DNA of 64,000 nt, taken from assembly GCA_029817715.1 (NCBI GenBank), contig JARUPY010000422.1:1-64000 (forward strand). The letters are read 5' to 3'. The notes below the pieces were generated by a model, which worked only from the letters and a program-made list of their open reading frames with translations, did not search any database and had not been told where the DNA came from. Each line of letters begins with the position of its first letter. Position 1 is the first letter of the stretch. This DNA comes from Melastoma dodecandrum (Eukaryota; Streptophyta; Magnoliopsida; Myrtales; Melastomataceae). Shown here piece after piece: positions 51,285-62,903 of this stretch. The position numbers and the translations under genes are program-made.

Positions 51285-51836
51285 TGATACGCACTACAGC
51301 CAGATCGAAGAAGTTATAATCAAGGAGGAAATTGTGGCCTATAATGTGCTGGAGTGGATTGGACAAAATAATGCTTCATTTGGACAAGTTTGAAGCATTT
51401 TGGAGAAGTAAAAACCCCTACTTAAGACCCAGCCCGTGGAAGGACGAATTTGAAGTTTTAGAGTATTAAATGGAGTCATTTATGAAGTTAGTGGGATGGT
51501 GGTAGTGGGGGAATTGATTAAGGGGTTAGTGGGGAGGGAATTTAGTCCATTTAGTGCAGTTTGTCTAGAACTCTCTCTTCGAAGTCTTTTAAAAGGTTCT
51601 ATGCTGAAGGAGAAAGGGAGATCTTTTGGGAAGTTTAAACTTGAGTGGTTCTTTCTTTTCTCCGTATCACTTAGCCTAGAATCTAAGTGTGGTGAGTTGA
51701 GAGTGTCTTCGCAGCCTTTCGTTCACGGTGGTGCCATCGCTGTATCCGGGTTCGAGGTTGTTCTATCCAGACCTTGTTTGGGTTTGTTCTTAATTTGTTT
51801 AGGTTCAATTTTACTTTGTCGGGAGTTTCCGCATCA
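51285..51836 (+). repeat. 5' LTR of element A
   Basis: About 552 bp starting TGATACGC and ending GCATCA, followed at once by a tRNA-Met-like primer site. Positions about 51434-51604 are repeated at 54179-54345, which proves LTR identity for that part. The left boundary is inferred from the TGATAC terminus shared with element B. Confidence 0.7.
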
Positions 51837-51858
51837 TTTGGTATCAAAGCGAGAGGTT
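51837..51858 (+). other. Primer binding site of element A
   Basis: TTTGGTATCAAAGCGAGAGG directly after the LTR closely matches the 3' end complement of plant initiator tRNA-Met (TGGTATCAGAGC type). The likely gag ATG is at 51859. Confidence 0.75.
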
Positions 51859-54178
51859 ATGGCTGGAAGAGTTCCACGCGGTCTTTCTCTTGAAGAAGTA
51901 CGCACTATTCATTTGGAGCGTGAAGTAGCAGATCTAAGGCGCCAACTTCGACAACTTCTCAGCGAACGTGGTACGTCGAAGGTTATTCACATTCGTCTTC
52001 TGTTCAAACGGAGGAGGACAACCCATTCGAGGAGATGTCCAGTGAAGAGGAAGGGACATCTCAACGGGGGTCCATCGACGACATCAGCCTGCTCGTTCTT
52101 TCGGAATAAGAGTTGATATTCCAGAGTTCGAAGGGAGGATAGATCCAGAAGACTTTCTTGATTGGCTCCACACAATCGAGAGGGTGTTCGAGTATGAAGA
52201 CATTCCTGAGGAGAGACGTGTTAAGATGGCAACGCTCCGTCTCCGCAAGTACGCGAGTCCGTGGTGGGAGAATCTCAATCACCAAAGGCAACGCGCGAGT
52301 AAGGAGAAAATACGTTCATGGGAAAAGATGAAGCGAGCCTTGAAGAAGCGGTTCTTGCCGGAATGCTATCGTCAGGACCTTTTCGTCAAGTTAAATTCGT
52401 CGCAACAATGAACATCAATTTTGGAGTACACCCGCGAGTTCGAACAGCTCATGTTACAATGTGACATATCTGAGCCACAGGAACAGACCATTGTGAGACA
52501 CATCAAGGGTCTCAACTCACAAATAGCAGATGCGGTGGAGTTACAACCTTATTGGAGCTTTGGAGATGTGTGCAACCTTGCTCATAAGGTTGAGAACCAG
52601 CAAGTGAAACGAGCATCACCACGGCCAGGTATTAAGGTTTTTCCTCCCAGCAAAGGAGGTACATCATCTCGATCTAATCCGATGGCAGCCAATAAAGAGA
52701 AAGGAAAAGAAGAATTCCGACCACCCCAGGAAGCTGGAAGGGGCCGAAAATGCTTTAAATGCCAAGGTTATAGACATGTCGCGGCTGAATGTTTAACACG
52801 AAGGACGATCACTATCAAGGAGTTGTCCGACGAGGATGATAATGAAGGAACTAGAGAAGACGGACCCATATGGGATGCTGAAGAAGAATATGTGGAGGAA
52901 CTAGATGAGGGAGAATTGCTCGTGGTTCGCAAGGCTCTAAATGCAAACGTCGTACCGCAGGAAGCTGACCAACGAGAGCGCATCTTCCAAACCCGTTGCA
53001 CAATACAAGGGGAGGTGTGCCATGTGATTGTGGATAGCGGTAGCTGCACCAATGTAGCGTCAACTACCATGGTGGAGAGGTTAAAGTTGTCTACGAATCC
53101 ACACCCCCAACCTTGCAAGCTTCAATGGCTAAACAAGGACAGCGACATACAGGTAACTAAACAAGTTCTCATATCCTTGTCTATTGGTCAAATCTACAGG
53201 GACACGGTGACCTGTGATGTCGTGCCAATGGACGCATGCCACTTATTGTTGAGAAGACCATGGCAATATGATCGACGAGCTGTGCATGATGGGTATCGGA
53301 ATACCTACTCTATCACCATGGACCAGAAGAAGATCACGCTTCTACCATTGTTGGCACCAGCCACGTCAAGGCCACTGAAGGATGCTCAAAGTCAAATTCT
53401 GAAGCAAGTTAAGTTGATCAAGGCTATTCGAGGCAATGACCACATGTACGTCTTGATGATCCTCGAGGAAAGCATGGAGGCAGAAGCAACTACGCACCCT
53501 CTAGTAAAGAGATCCCTTCCGGAGTTCGAGGACGTGTTTCCGAAGGAGATGCCAGGAGGACTTCCACCATTGCGGCAGATCCAGCATCAAATTGACCTCA
53601 TTCCGGGGGTGACGCTTCCCAACAGACCAGCCTATCGCTGCAATCCCAAATAAGCAAAGGAGCTGCAACGGCAAGTGGAAGAGCTTATTCAAAAGGGGTT
53701 CGTGCGAGAAAGTCTCAGCCTATGTTCCGTTCCCGCAATCCTCGTACCTAACAAGGATGGTTCATGGAGAATGTGCGTGGACAGCCACGCTATCAACAAG
53801 ATCACGGTCAAATACAGGTTTCCCATTCCTCTTTTAGATGACATGCTTGATGAGCCGTACGGCGCGCATGTTTTCTCGAAGGTGGATTTGCGTAGTGGAT
53901 ATCACCAAATTCGTATGAAAGAAGGAGATGAATGGAAGACGGCGTTCAAGACCAAGTTCGGCTTATATGAATGGCTTGTTATGCCCTTTAGCCTCTCGAA
54001 CGCGCCTATCACTTTCATGAGTTTGATGAACCAGGTGTTTCGACCTTTCCTTGGCACGTTCGTCGTTGTTTATTTTGACGACATTCTTGTGTATAGTGGC
54101 AGTGAAAATAAGCACTTGGAACATCTTCAACAGCTGTTCGCCAAGCTTCGAGAACAATACCTCTTTGGTAACATCAAC
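51859..54178 (+). pseudogene. Element A gag-protease-RT pseudogene
   Basis: Begins MAGRVPRGLSLEEVR at 51859. A frameshift in the N-terminal gag (near 51980-52110) precedes the conserved gag core (DPEDFLDWLHTIERVFEYED at about 52144-52203, then KYASPWWEN). A TGA at about 52409 interrupts gag after NSSQQ. The 52421-53653 frame holds the rest of gag, the zinc knuckle CFKCQGYRHVAAEC (C-X2-C-X4-H-X4-C, about 52752-52793) and a retropepsin with VIVDSGSCTNV (about 53026-53058). It ends at a TAA (about 53651) in NPx-AKEL, where related elements have Glu. RT continues from 53675 with [18 protein letters not shown] and the catalytic YFDDILVYS (about 54072-54098). It stops just before the KCEF-like end of the fingers/palm, where the 3' LTR fragment begins. 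Confidence 0.88.
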
Positions 54179-54345
54179 AAATGTGGAAGGACGAATTTAA
54201 AGTATTAGAGTCTTAAAAAGAGTCATTTATGAAGTTAGTGGGATGGTGGTAGTGGGGGAATTGATTAAGGGGTTAGTGGGGAGTGCATTTAGTGCAGTTT
54301 ATATAGACTATCTCTTCGAAGTCTTTTAAAGGGTTCTACACAGAA
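54179..54345 (+). repeat. 3' LTR fragment of element A
   Basis: Homologous to 51434-51604 of the 5' LTR (GGAAGGACGAATTT, then GAAGTTAGTGGGATGGTGG, then CTCTTCGAAGTCTTTTAAA), with several substitutions and small indels. Both ends are broken: the left end joins RT sequence and the right end joins inverted satellite. Confidence 0.88.
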
Positions 54346-57130
54346 GTGCGTCCAAACGTGCATTTTTCGAGGCCTAAACGACCCCAAATGCCTCCCAAAC
54401 TATTCAATACAAGAGTTATACATTTGAGATTCGGGTCCATTTCGTTGGAATGGGTTCATGTGAACAATGAGGAACCCCGCGCACAGCTTACGCAAAGTTG
54501 TACTCCCCGCATGCTCCGAATATTCATGCTTCCCAACATGCATTTTCCAAATACTAAACGATCCTCAAATATTCCCACACCATTCAAAACAAGAGTTATT
54601 CATTCGATATTCGGGTCCATTTCGTTGGAATGAGTTCATGTGCACAATGAGGAGCCCGCGGACAACATACGCAAACTTGTGCATCCCGCATGGTCCGAAC
54701 GTTCGCGCTATCGAACTTGAATTTTCCGAAAACTACACGATCCCCAAATATTTCCCAAACTAATCAAAACAACAATAATTCATCCCAGATTCGGGTCCAT
54801 TTCGTTGGAATGAGTTCATGTGCACAATGAGAAACCCCGCGCACAACTTACGCAAAGTAGTGCATCCCGTATACTCCGAACTTTCATGCTTCCGAACTGG
54901 CATTTTTCGAAGCCTAAATGATCCCTAAATGTTACCCGAACCATTCAAAGTTAGAATTCTACATTCGACATTCGGGTCCCATTCGTTGGAATGAGTTCAT
55001 GTGCACAATGAGGAACCCCGCGCACAACTTACGCAAAGTTGTTCATCCTGCATGCTCCGAACATTCGCGCTACCTAACTTGAATTTTCAGAAGCCTACGC
55101 GATCCCCAAATGTTTCCCAAACTATTCAAAACAAGGGTTTTTCATCCCAGAATTGGATCAATTTTGTTGGAATGAGTTCATGTGCACAATGAGAAACCCC
55201 GCGTACAACATACGCAAAGTTGTGCATCCTACAAGCACCGAATATTCGTGCTTCCGAACTTGAATTTTCAGATGCCTAAACGATCCCCAAATGTTTCATA
55301 TACCATTCAAAACAAGAGTTATTCATTCGATATTCGGGTCCATCTCGTTGGAATGAGTTCATTTGCACAGTGAGAAACCCCGTCAACAACATACAAAAAG
55401 TTGCGCATCCCGCATGTCCGAACTTTCGTGCGTCCAAACTTGCATTTTTCGAAGCCTAAACGATCCCAAAATGTCTTCCAAACTATTTAATACAAGAGTT
55501 ATACATTCGAGATTCGGGTCCATTTCGTTGGAATGGGTTCATGTGAACAATGAGGGACCCCGCGCACAGCATACGCAAAGTTGTACATCCCGCATGCTCC
55601 GAACATTCATGCTTCCGAACATGCATTTTCCAAATACTAAACGATCCCCAAATATTTTCCACACCATTCAAAACAAGAGTTATTCATTCGATATTCGGGT
55701 CCATTTCGTTGGAATGAGTTCATGTGCACAATGAGGAGCCCCTACGCACAGCATACGCAGAGTTGTTCATCTCGCATGCTCCGAACATTCGCGTTACCAA
55801 ACTTGCATTTTTCGAATACTACACGATCCCCAAATAGTTCCCAAACTATTCAAAACACGAATAATTCATCCCAGATTGGGGGTCCATTTTGTTGGAATGA
55901 GTTCATGTGCACCATGAGAAACCCCGCGCACAACTTACGCAATGTAGTGCATCCCGCATGCTCCGAACTTTCGTGCTTCCGAACTTGCATTTTTCGAAGC
56001 CTAAATGATCCCCAAATGTTACCCAAACTATTCAAAATTAGAGTTCTACATTCGACATTCGGGTCCCATTCGCTGGAATGAGTTCATGTGCACAATGAGG
56101 AACCCCGCGCACAACTTACGCAAAGTTGTGCATCTACATGCTCCGAACATTCGTGCTTCCGAACTTGAATTTTCAGAAGCCTTAACGATCCCCAAATGTT
56201 TCCCAAACTTTTCAAAACAAGGGTTATTCATTCGAGAATCGGATCAATTTCGTTGGAATGGGTTCATGTGAACAATGAGGAACCCCGCGAACAAGTTACG
56301 CAAAGTTGTGCATCCTACAAGCTCTGAATATTCATGCTTCCGAACATGCATTTTACGAACCCTAAACGATCCCCAAATAGTTCCCAAACTATTCATAACA
56401 AGAGTTATTCATCTGAGATTCGGGTCCATATCGTTAGAATGAGCTCATGAGCATAATGAGAAATCTCGCGCACAACCTACGCAATGGCGTGTATCCGGCA
56501 TGCTTCAAACATTCGTACCTCCGAACATGCATTTTTCAAATACTAAACAATCCCCAAATATTTCTTACACCATTCAAAACAAGAGTTATTCATTCGATAT
56601 TCGGATCATTTCGTTGGAATGAGTTCATGTGCACAATGAGGAGCCCCGCGCACAGCATACGCAAAGTTGTTCATCTCGCATGCTACGAGCATTCGCGCTA
56701 CCGAACTTGCATTTTCCGAATACTACACGATCCCCAAATAGTTCCCAAACTATTCAAAACAAGAATAATTCATCCCAGATTGGGGGTCCTTTTCGTTGGA
56801 ATGAGTTCATGTGCACCATGAGAAACCCCGCGCACAACTTACGCAATGTAGTGCATCCCGCATGCTCCGAACTTTCGTGCTTCCAAACTTGCATTTTCCG
56901 AAGCCTAAATGATCCCCAAATGTTTCCCAAACTATTCAAATTAGAGTTCTACAGTCGACATTCGGGTCCCATTCGCTAGAATGAGTTCATGTGCACAATG
57001 AGGAACCCCGCGCATTACTTACGCAAATTTGTGCATATGCCTGCTCCGAACATTCGTGCTTCCGAACTTGAATTTTCAGAAGCCTAAACGATCCCCAAAT
57101 GTTTCCCAAACTATTCAAAACAAGGGTTAT
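54346..57130 (-). repeat. Diverged ~181-bp satellite, inverted orientation
   Basis: About 15 units of the same satellite family as 1-32599, but on the opposite strand and about 181-182 bp long. The landmark GAGTTCATGTGCACAATGAG recurs near 54631, 54813, 54992, 55173, 55356, 55716, 55899, 56081, 56621, 56804 and 56982. The length difference comes from about 14 extra bases: TTGGAATGAGTTCATGT replaces TTT between the ...TTTCG and GCACAA segments. Units differ mainly by substitutions and are far less uniform than the main array, so this looks like genuine older divergence. The last unit is cut by the LTR at 57131. Confidence 0.92.
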
Positions 57131-57888
57131 TGATACGGGGACGGAAAGGAATAGATGATTCCGATACCGAAAATGAATGGGGACATCACTGATAAGGGTG
57201 CGGAATGAATGGAGTGACGCTGGAATTGACGGAAGGTGTGTAGGGTAGGCGGCGGAATGATGAAAAGGAAGGGTTGAGATCAACCTCCACGGATATAGAT
57301 GCACCCCCGTGAAAGAGGACTCGGGTAGACTCGTTTGGCCGCGGATACAGAGACACCACCACGAACAAGACGAGGATGAGCAACAACGCGGAGGATACAG
57401 AAACACCACCACCGGTTGAACGCTCGACTCAATCTGCACTTGGAATCCACCAAATGAAGAACGAGGTTGAAGGAGAATCCACTCACTTCGGGCATAAGAC
57501 AAAGTCTTACAAATGATTTATAATCTGAATAATTGAGTTCTTACAAAGGCTCCCATTATATAGGGATTACCTGAACAAGAACTTAAATGCATGACAATGA
57601 ATGTAAAATAATGCATGCATGGCCACATTCAAGGACGAACCATAAATGGCTTAATGAAAATGCAACAAACATGAATGCAAGATAGTGGAACGAGGGTGGC
57701 TGGACATGAATGCAAGATAGTGGAGATGAGGGTGGCTGGACAATCAATGCACCTTTAATGCATGTCTTCAATGCAAGCTTGCATTTGCTTCGACCAGACT
57801 TCCTTCGACGGCACCTTGGTTCGATAGTTAGTCGATGATGAGCACGCTGACAGCTCTAGTCGATGGTGCGTCGATGGTCCTTGTATCA
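57131..57888 (-). repeat. 3' LTR of element B
   Basis: 758 bp with TGATAC...GTATCA ends; the plus strand begins TGATACGGGGACGG. It pairs with 62136-62903. It contains an internal short duplication (ATGAATGCAAGATAGTGGA near 57672 and again near 57705). The main difference from the partner is about 10 bp absent near 57540, next to TACAAAGGCTCCC. Confidence 0.92.
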
Positions 57889-60800
57889 TCCTCCCCTTGT
57901 TTTAAAGAGTTTGTCCTCAAACTCTCAGGCTCATTGTCTTCAACAAATGGAATAAGGTCCTTGACATTGAGGTGGCTGAAACTCCAAACTCTCTTGGGAG
58001 ATCAATCTTGTAGGCATTGTTATTGACGCGCTCAATGACCTTGAAGGGTCCTTCTGCTCGATGCATCAATTTGTTCTTCCTCTTGGCAGGAAATATCTCC
58101 TTCCTCAAATTGATCCAAACCAAGTCTCCGGGCTGAAAAATCTTCTCCCTACGTCCTCGATTGGCCCTCTCTTAGCGTTTGTTGGCCTTCTCGATCTGGA
58201 CTCGAACCTTCTCATGGAGCATTCTCATCTCTTTTGCGCGCTCTTCAGCATCTCGGCTAACAGATCTCGCTTTATTCGTAGGCATTATTCGACGGGGACT
58301 AAAGGATTGAGTCCGTAAACAACCTCAAAGGGTGATGACTTCGTTGTCGAACTTGGAGCATGAGCGAGCTTCATGTCCCAATCCTTCTGGTTCTTCGAGA
58401 CTAAGGTTCGAAGGATTGCAGCCATGGTACGATTCTCTGTTTGTCCATCGGTCTGCGGATGATAGGCTGTACTGAAAACGAGCTTCGTTCCCAACTTGTG
58501 CCACAACGTCTTCTAAAAGTAGCTTAGGAACTTGACGTCTCGATCTGATACGATTGACTTCGGCACTCCATGCAAACTCAAGATTTCTCGAAAATACAGA
58601 TCTGCGATATTGGTTGCATCGTCCGTCTTCTGACATGGAATGAAATGCGCCATCTTTGAGAATCTATCGACCACAACCATGATCGAATCCTTCCTCCTCT
58701 GCGTTCTTGGCAACCCTAGCACAAAATCCATGCGTACATGCTCCCAAGGATGCTCTAGGACGGGCAGTGGAGTGTAAAGGCCTTGTGGTTGGACTCGACT
58801 CTTTGCCTGTTGGCAGATAGCACATCTCGAAATAAGACCTTACACCTGCTTTTCCATTTGAGGCCAATAGAAATTTTCTTGCAGCATTGACAACGTCTTG
58901 TCAACTCCAAAATGTCCTGCTATTCCTCCTCCATGAACTTCTCGAATGAGTAGCTCTCGAGTGGAACTCCTGGGAATGCATAACTTTGAATCTTGAAACA
59001 AGAATCCATTCACCGGATGGAATCGATCGACGGCCTGATTGTGCATTGGACGAAAATCCTTCCAAAGTCTTCATCGTCCTTATATAGATCTTTTTGGTAC
59101 TCAAATCCAATCAACTTTGTCTCCATCGCGGATAGTAGAGTCATCTTCCTCGAGAGAGCATCGGCGACTACATTCTTCACTCCTGGTTTGTGCTTCAAGA
59201 CAAAGGTGAAAGTTTGTAAAAACTCGATCCACTTCGCATGTCGTCGACTGAGCTTGTGCTGACCATTGATGTATTTGAGAGCTTCATGGTCGGTGTGTAA
59301 CACGAACTCTCGGGGCAGCAAGTAATGGCTCCATGTCTCGAGTACTCGCACGATGGCTAGGAACTCGTTGTCGTACGTCGAGTAGTTGAGTTTGGCACCA
59401 CTGAGTTTCTCGCTGAAATATGCAATGGGCCTCCCCTCCTGCAACAAGACCCCTCCAATCCCAATTCCTGATGCATCACATTCGACCTCAAACATCTTCG
59501 TGAAGTTTGGTAAGGCAAGAACGAGTGCTTCGCTTAGACGCTCCTTTAGTTGCTCGAAACTAGCTTGTGCGGCTGGAGTCCACTTGAACTTGTCTCCTTT
59601 CAAACATTCGATGAGTGGGGCTGCGAATGAGCTGAAACCTCGAATGAACCTCCTATAGAACGACGCTAAGTCATGAAAGCTTCGAACGTCGTGGAAACTG
59701 TTTGGCGTCGGCCACTCCTGATTGCTTTGATCTTGCTTTCGTCGACCTTGATTCCTTCAGCAGATACTACAAAACCAAGAAACACCACACTCGGCTGAAA
59801 GAACTCACATTTCTTAAGATTTCCATACAGCTTCTCGACGCGAAGTGTACAAAACACTGTGCGAAGGTGCTCATCATATTCATCAAGACTACTGCTGTAG
59901 ATAAGAATGTCGTCGAAGTAGACAACCACGAACTTCCCCATAAATGGTCGCAAAACATGGGTCATCAGTCACATGAACGTGCTGGGTGCGTTTGATTACC
60001 AAAAGACATCACCAACCATTCGTACAACCCATACTTAGTCTTGAAGGCGGTCTTCCACTCATCGCCTTCCTTCATCCGAATCTGGTGATATCCACTACAC
60101 AAATCCACTTTTGAAAACACCTGCGCTCCATGCAACTCATCTAACATGTCAATCTAGTCGAGGAATCGGAAATCGATACTTCACCGTGATTTTGTTGATC
60201 GCTCGACTATCCGTGCACATTCGCCAAGTACCATCCTTTTTCGGTACCAATATAGCGGGAACTGAGCAAGGGCTCAAACTCTCTCGAACCAATCCTTTTT
60301 CAAGCAACTCGTCGACCTGCCTTTGGAGTTGGTTAGCCTCCTCTGGATTGCAACGATAAGCCGGTCGATTTGGAAGAGATGCTCCTGGAACCAAGTCGAT
60401 CTGGTGTTGAATGCTTCGCATAGATGGTAATTCGACTGGCAACTCCTCCGGAAACACATCCTTGAACTCTTCGAGTATGGATACTGCTCGGGGATGGCTC
60501 GTCGATTGATCCTGGGTTATTTCGACAAGAACTAGAAAATAAGCCTTCTCACCTTCGTGAATCGCTCGAACCAATTGAACTCCTTTGAGACGGTGATCGG
60601 TAGATTGATTCTGCTGCGCTGTCATAGACTGATTGGTGAGGGGCATCAAGGTGGCATTCTTCTCGCGAACGCTGATGGAGTAGGTATTGCGATACCCGTC
60701 ATGTTGCGCGCGTCGATCAAACTGCCACGGTCTTCCTAGGAGCAAGTGGCACGCTTCCATTGGAATAACGTCACAAACGACTTCATCCTTGTAGCTTTTC

Positions 60801-62108
60801 CCAATCGAGAATGGAACTCTCGCTCTCTGGGTCACTCGAAACATCACTCTCCTTGTTGAGCCATTGAAGACGATAGGGGTGAGGATGAGCTTCCATAGGC
60901 AACTTCAGCTTTTCGACCATCGTCCTCGACACGGCGTTGGTGCAGCTTCCGCTATCCACAATCACCAAGCAAACTTTTCCTTCAACTGTGCATCTGGTGT
61001 GGAAAATACTTTCCCTTTGATTCTCCTCTCTCGCCGGTGTCACACTTAAGGCTTTTCGAACGACCAACAACTCTCCTTCTTCCGGATACTCCTCAATCTC
61101 CTCTACATCCCAAACAGGATCGACGTTCTCATCGAACTCTTCTTCTTCATCAGACAGCTCTCTAATGACAACGTTTCTTCTCGTCGGACACCTAGAAGCC
61201 ATGTGTCCTATTCCTTGGCACTTGAAACATTATCTAGCATTATCTCGCTCGTTCGACTTAACTTCTAGTCTGGTAGTCGATGAAGGAGTTTTTCTCGATG
61301 TCGTCAACGGAGGCTTTGCCTGGGAGCTACTCCCCTTGTTGAAAGGCGAAGCCTTCACAAATGAGCGGGTATTCGATCTTCTCGATTGTTGCTGCTCAAC
61401 CTTGTGCGCTAATGCCCGAACATCATCGAAAATCCAATATTGTTGTAGTTCGACCGCATCTGTAATATGAGGCTTAAGTCCTCGAAGATACCTGGCAATG
61501 GTTTGCTCTTGGCCTTCTTGGACATCGCACTGCAGCAATAATCTCTCGAACTCCCTCGTGTACTCCGATACACTTGAAACTTGCTGAAGCGACTGCAACT
61601 TAAGGTAGAGATCTCGTCGATAATGCTCCGACAGAAACCTCTTAGTCATAGCCCTCTTCATTTTCGACCATGTTCGTATCTGATCACGTCCTTCTCTTCG
61701 ACGCTGGTAGTTGGTGTTCTCCCACCATAAACTGGCGTACTTCTTCAATTTTAATGCAGCCACCTTAACCTTTCGTTCCTCGGGCACCTCCTCATAGTCG
61801 AAGATGCGCTCTACCGTGTGCATCCAGTCGATGAACTCCTCGGGGTCCAAGTTTCCTTCGAACTCCGGAATCTAAACGCTAATCGTCGGGGCTCTTCTCT
61901 CCTGCCTACGATACTCCGGTGAAGATCCTCGTTGAGACTCCTCATGCCATGGATTCTCCTCATCATCGCTGTATATTCGATTGCGGGAAGTCGATGCATG
62001 GTGTGTCCGTAACGAGTGTAGTTGCTGTTGAAGATCGGCTATCTACTCCTCAAGTCGAGCAACTTGTGCTTCGTCTAGAGTCATACCGCATTGAAATCTT
62101 CCCGCCAT
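57828..62108 (-). pseudogene. Element B gag-pol pseudogene
   Basis: Starts MAGRFQCGMTLDEAQ at 62108. Conserved gag core at about 61850-61230 (DPEEFIDWMHTVERIFDYEE). A TAA immediately precedes the zinc knuckle CFKCQGIGHMASRC at about 61229. Retropepsin VIVDSGSCTNA at about 60950. Frameshifts lie near 60845 (after protease), 60158 (one extra base in RT before MLDEL), 59990 and 59690. RT motif YFDDILIYS at about 59920. RNase H ([25 protein letters not shown]) at 59500-59280. Integrase zinc finger (H-X-G-H about 58930, C-A-I-C about 58820) is interrupted by a TAA near 58845. The core DDE has D in MDFVLGLP (58731), D in SDRDVKF (about 58530) and E in TDGQTE (about 58450), with a TAG replacing Trp at 58512 and another at 58285. 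A one-base loss near 57980 shifts the tail. In the restored frame the tail runs through the PPT into the 3' LTR to 57828. Confidence 0.9.
57889..57900 (-). other. Polypurine tract of element B
   Basis: On the minus strand AAGGGGAGGA immediately precedes the TGATACAAGG start of the 3' LTR, the canonical position for plus-strand priming. The tract is also part of the pol reading frame. Confidence 0.85.
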
Positions 62109-62135
62109 TGAAAACCTCGCGCTTTGATATCAAGA
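62109..62135 (-). other. Primer binding site of element B
   Basis: On the minus strand the sequence after the 5' LTR reads TTGATATCAAAGCGCGAGGT, a slightly decayed match to the initiator tRNA-Met complement (TGGTATCAGAGC). It lies at the same place and is similar in sequence to the site of element A. Confidence 0.75.
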
Positions 62136-62903
62136 TGATATGGGGACGGAAAGGAATAGATGATTCCAATACCGAAAACGATTGGGGACGTTACTGAAAA
62201 GGGTGCGGAATGAATGGAGTGACGCTGGAATTGACGGAAGGTGTGTAGGGTAGGCGGCTGAATGATGAAAAGGAAGGGTTGAGATCAACCTCCACGGATA
62301 CAGATGCACCACCGTGAAAGAAGACTCGGGTAGACTCGTTTGGCCGCGGATACAAAGACACTACCACGAACAAGATGAGGATGAGCAACAACGCGGAGGA
62401 TACAGAAACACCACCACCGGTTGAGCACTCGACTCAATCTGCGCTTGGAATCCACCAAATGAAGAACGAGGTTGAAGGAGAATCCACTCACTTCGGGCAT
62501 AAGACAAAGTTTTACAAATGATTTATAATCTGAATAATTGAGTTCTCCCAATGCCTACAAAGGCTCCCATTATATAGGGATTACCTGAACAAGAACTTAA
62601 ATGCAAGACACTGAATGTAAAATAATGCATGCATGGGCACATTCAAGGACGAACCATAAATGGCTTATTGAAAATGCAACAAACATGAATGCAAGATAGT
62701 GGAGGCGAGGGTGGCTGGACATGAATGCAAGATAATGGAGGTGAGGGTGGCTGGACAATCAATGCACCTTTAATGCATGACTTCAATGCAAGGTTGCATT
62801 TGCTTCGACCAGACTTCCTTCGACGGCACCTTGGTTCGACAGTTAGTCGATGATGAGCAAGCTGACAGCTCTAGTCGATGGTGCGTCGATGGTCCTTGTA
62901 TCA
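62136..62903 (-). repeat. 5' LTR of element B
   Basis: 768 bp; the plus strand begins TGATATGGGGACGG and ends CTTGTATCA. Compared with 57131-57888 it has about ten extra bases (CCAATGCCTA-like) near 62550 and scattered substitutions. It is followed directly by plus-orientation satellite starting CCAAGGTTCGG. Confidence 0.92.

Larger units (their letters stand above)
51285..54345 (+). mobile_element. Internally deleted Ty3/gypsy LTR retrotransposon (element A)
   Basis: Organisation: 5' LTR 51285-51836, PBS at 51837, gag, protease and first part of reverse transcriptase to about 54178, then directly a fragment of the 3' LTR (about 54179-54345). RNase H, integrase, PPT and most of the 3' LTR are missing. 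On the right the element ends abruptly in satellite of the opposite orientation. Proteins resemble those of element B (57131-62903), so both belong to related chromovirus-type families. Confidence 0.85.
57131..62903 (-). mobile_element. Full-length, mutated Ty3/gypsy chromovirus-type element (element B)
   Basis: 5.77 kb on the minus strand: 5' LTR 62903-62136, PBS, gag-pol 62108 to about 57828, PPT, 3' LTR 57888-57131. Domain order gag, protease, RT, RNase H, integrase is that of Ty3/gypsy. The integrase C-terminal segment ([38 protein letters not shown]) is of the chromovirus kind, similar to what I know of CRM/Reina elements. LTRs differ by a handful of substitutions per 100 bp by eye plus a 10-bp indel. 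There is no target-site duplication: GTTAT lies on the left, CCAAG on the right. Confidence 0.92.

Noticed and set aside
51496..52116. 206-aa protein starting in the LTR of element A
   Set aside because: Starts inside the 5' LTR and passes through the PBS. Only the part after 51859 corresponds to gag, and it leaves the gag frame after a frameshift.
57131..57502. Minus-strand 171-aa protein in the LTR region
   Set aside because: It reads across the LTR and the satellite junction and lies within the LTR repeated at 62136-62903. No domain supports it.
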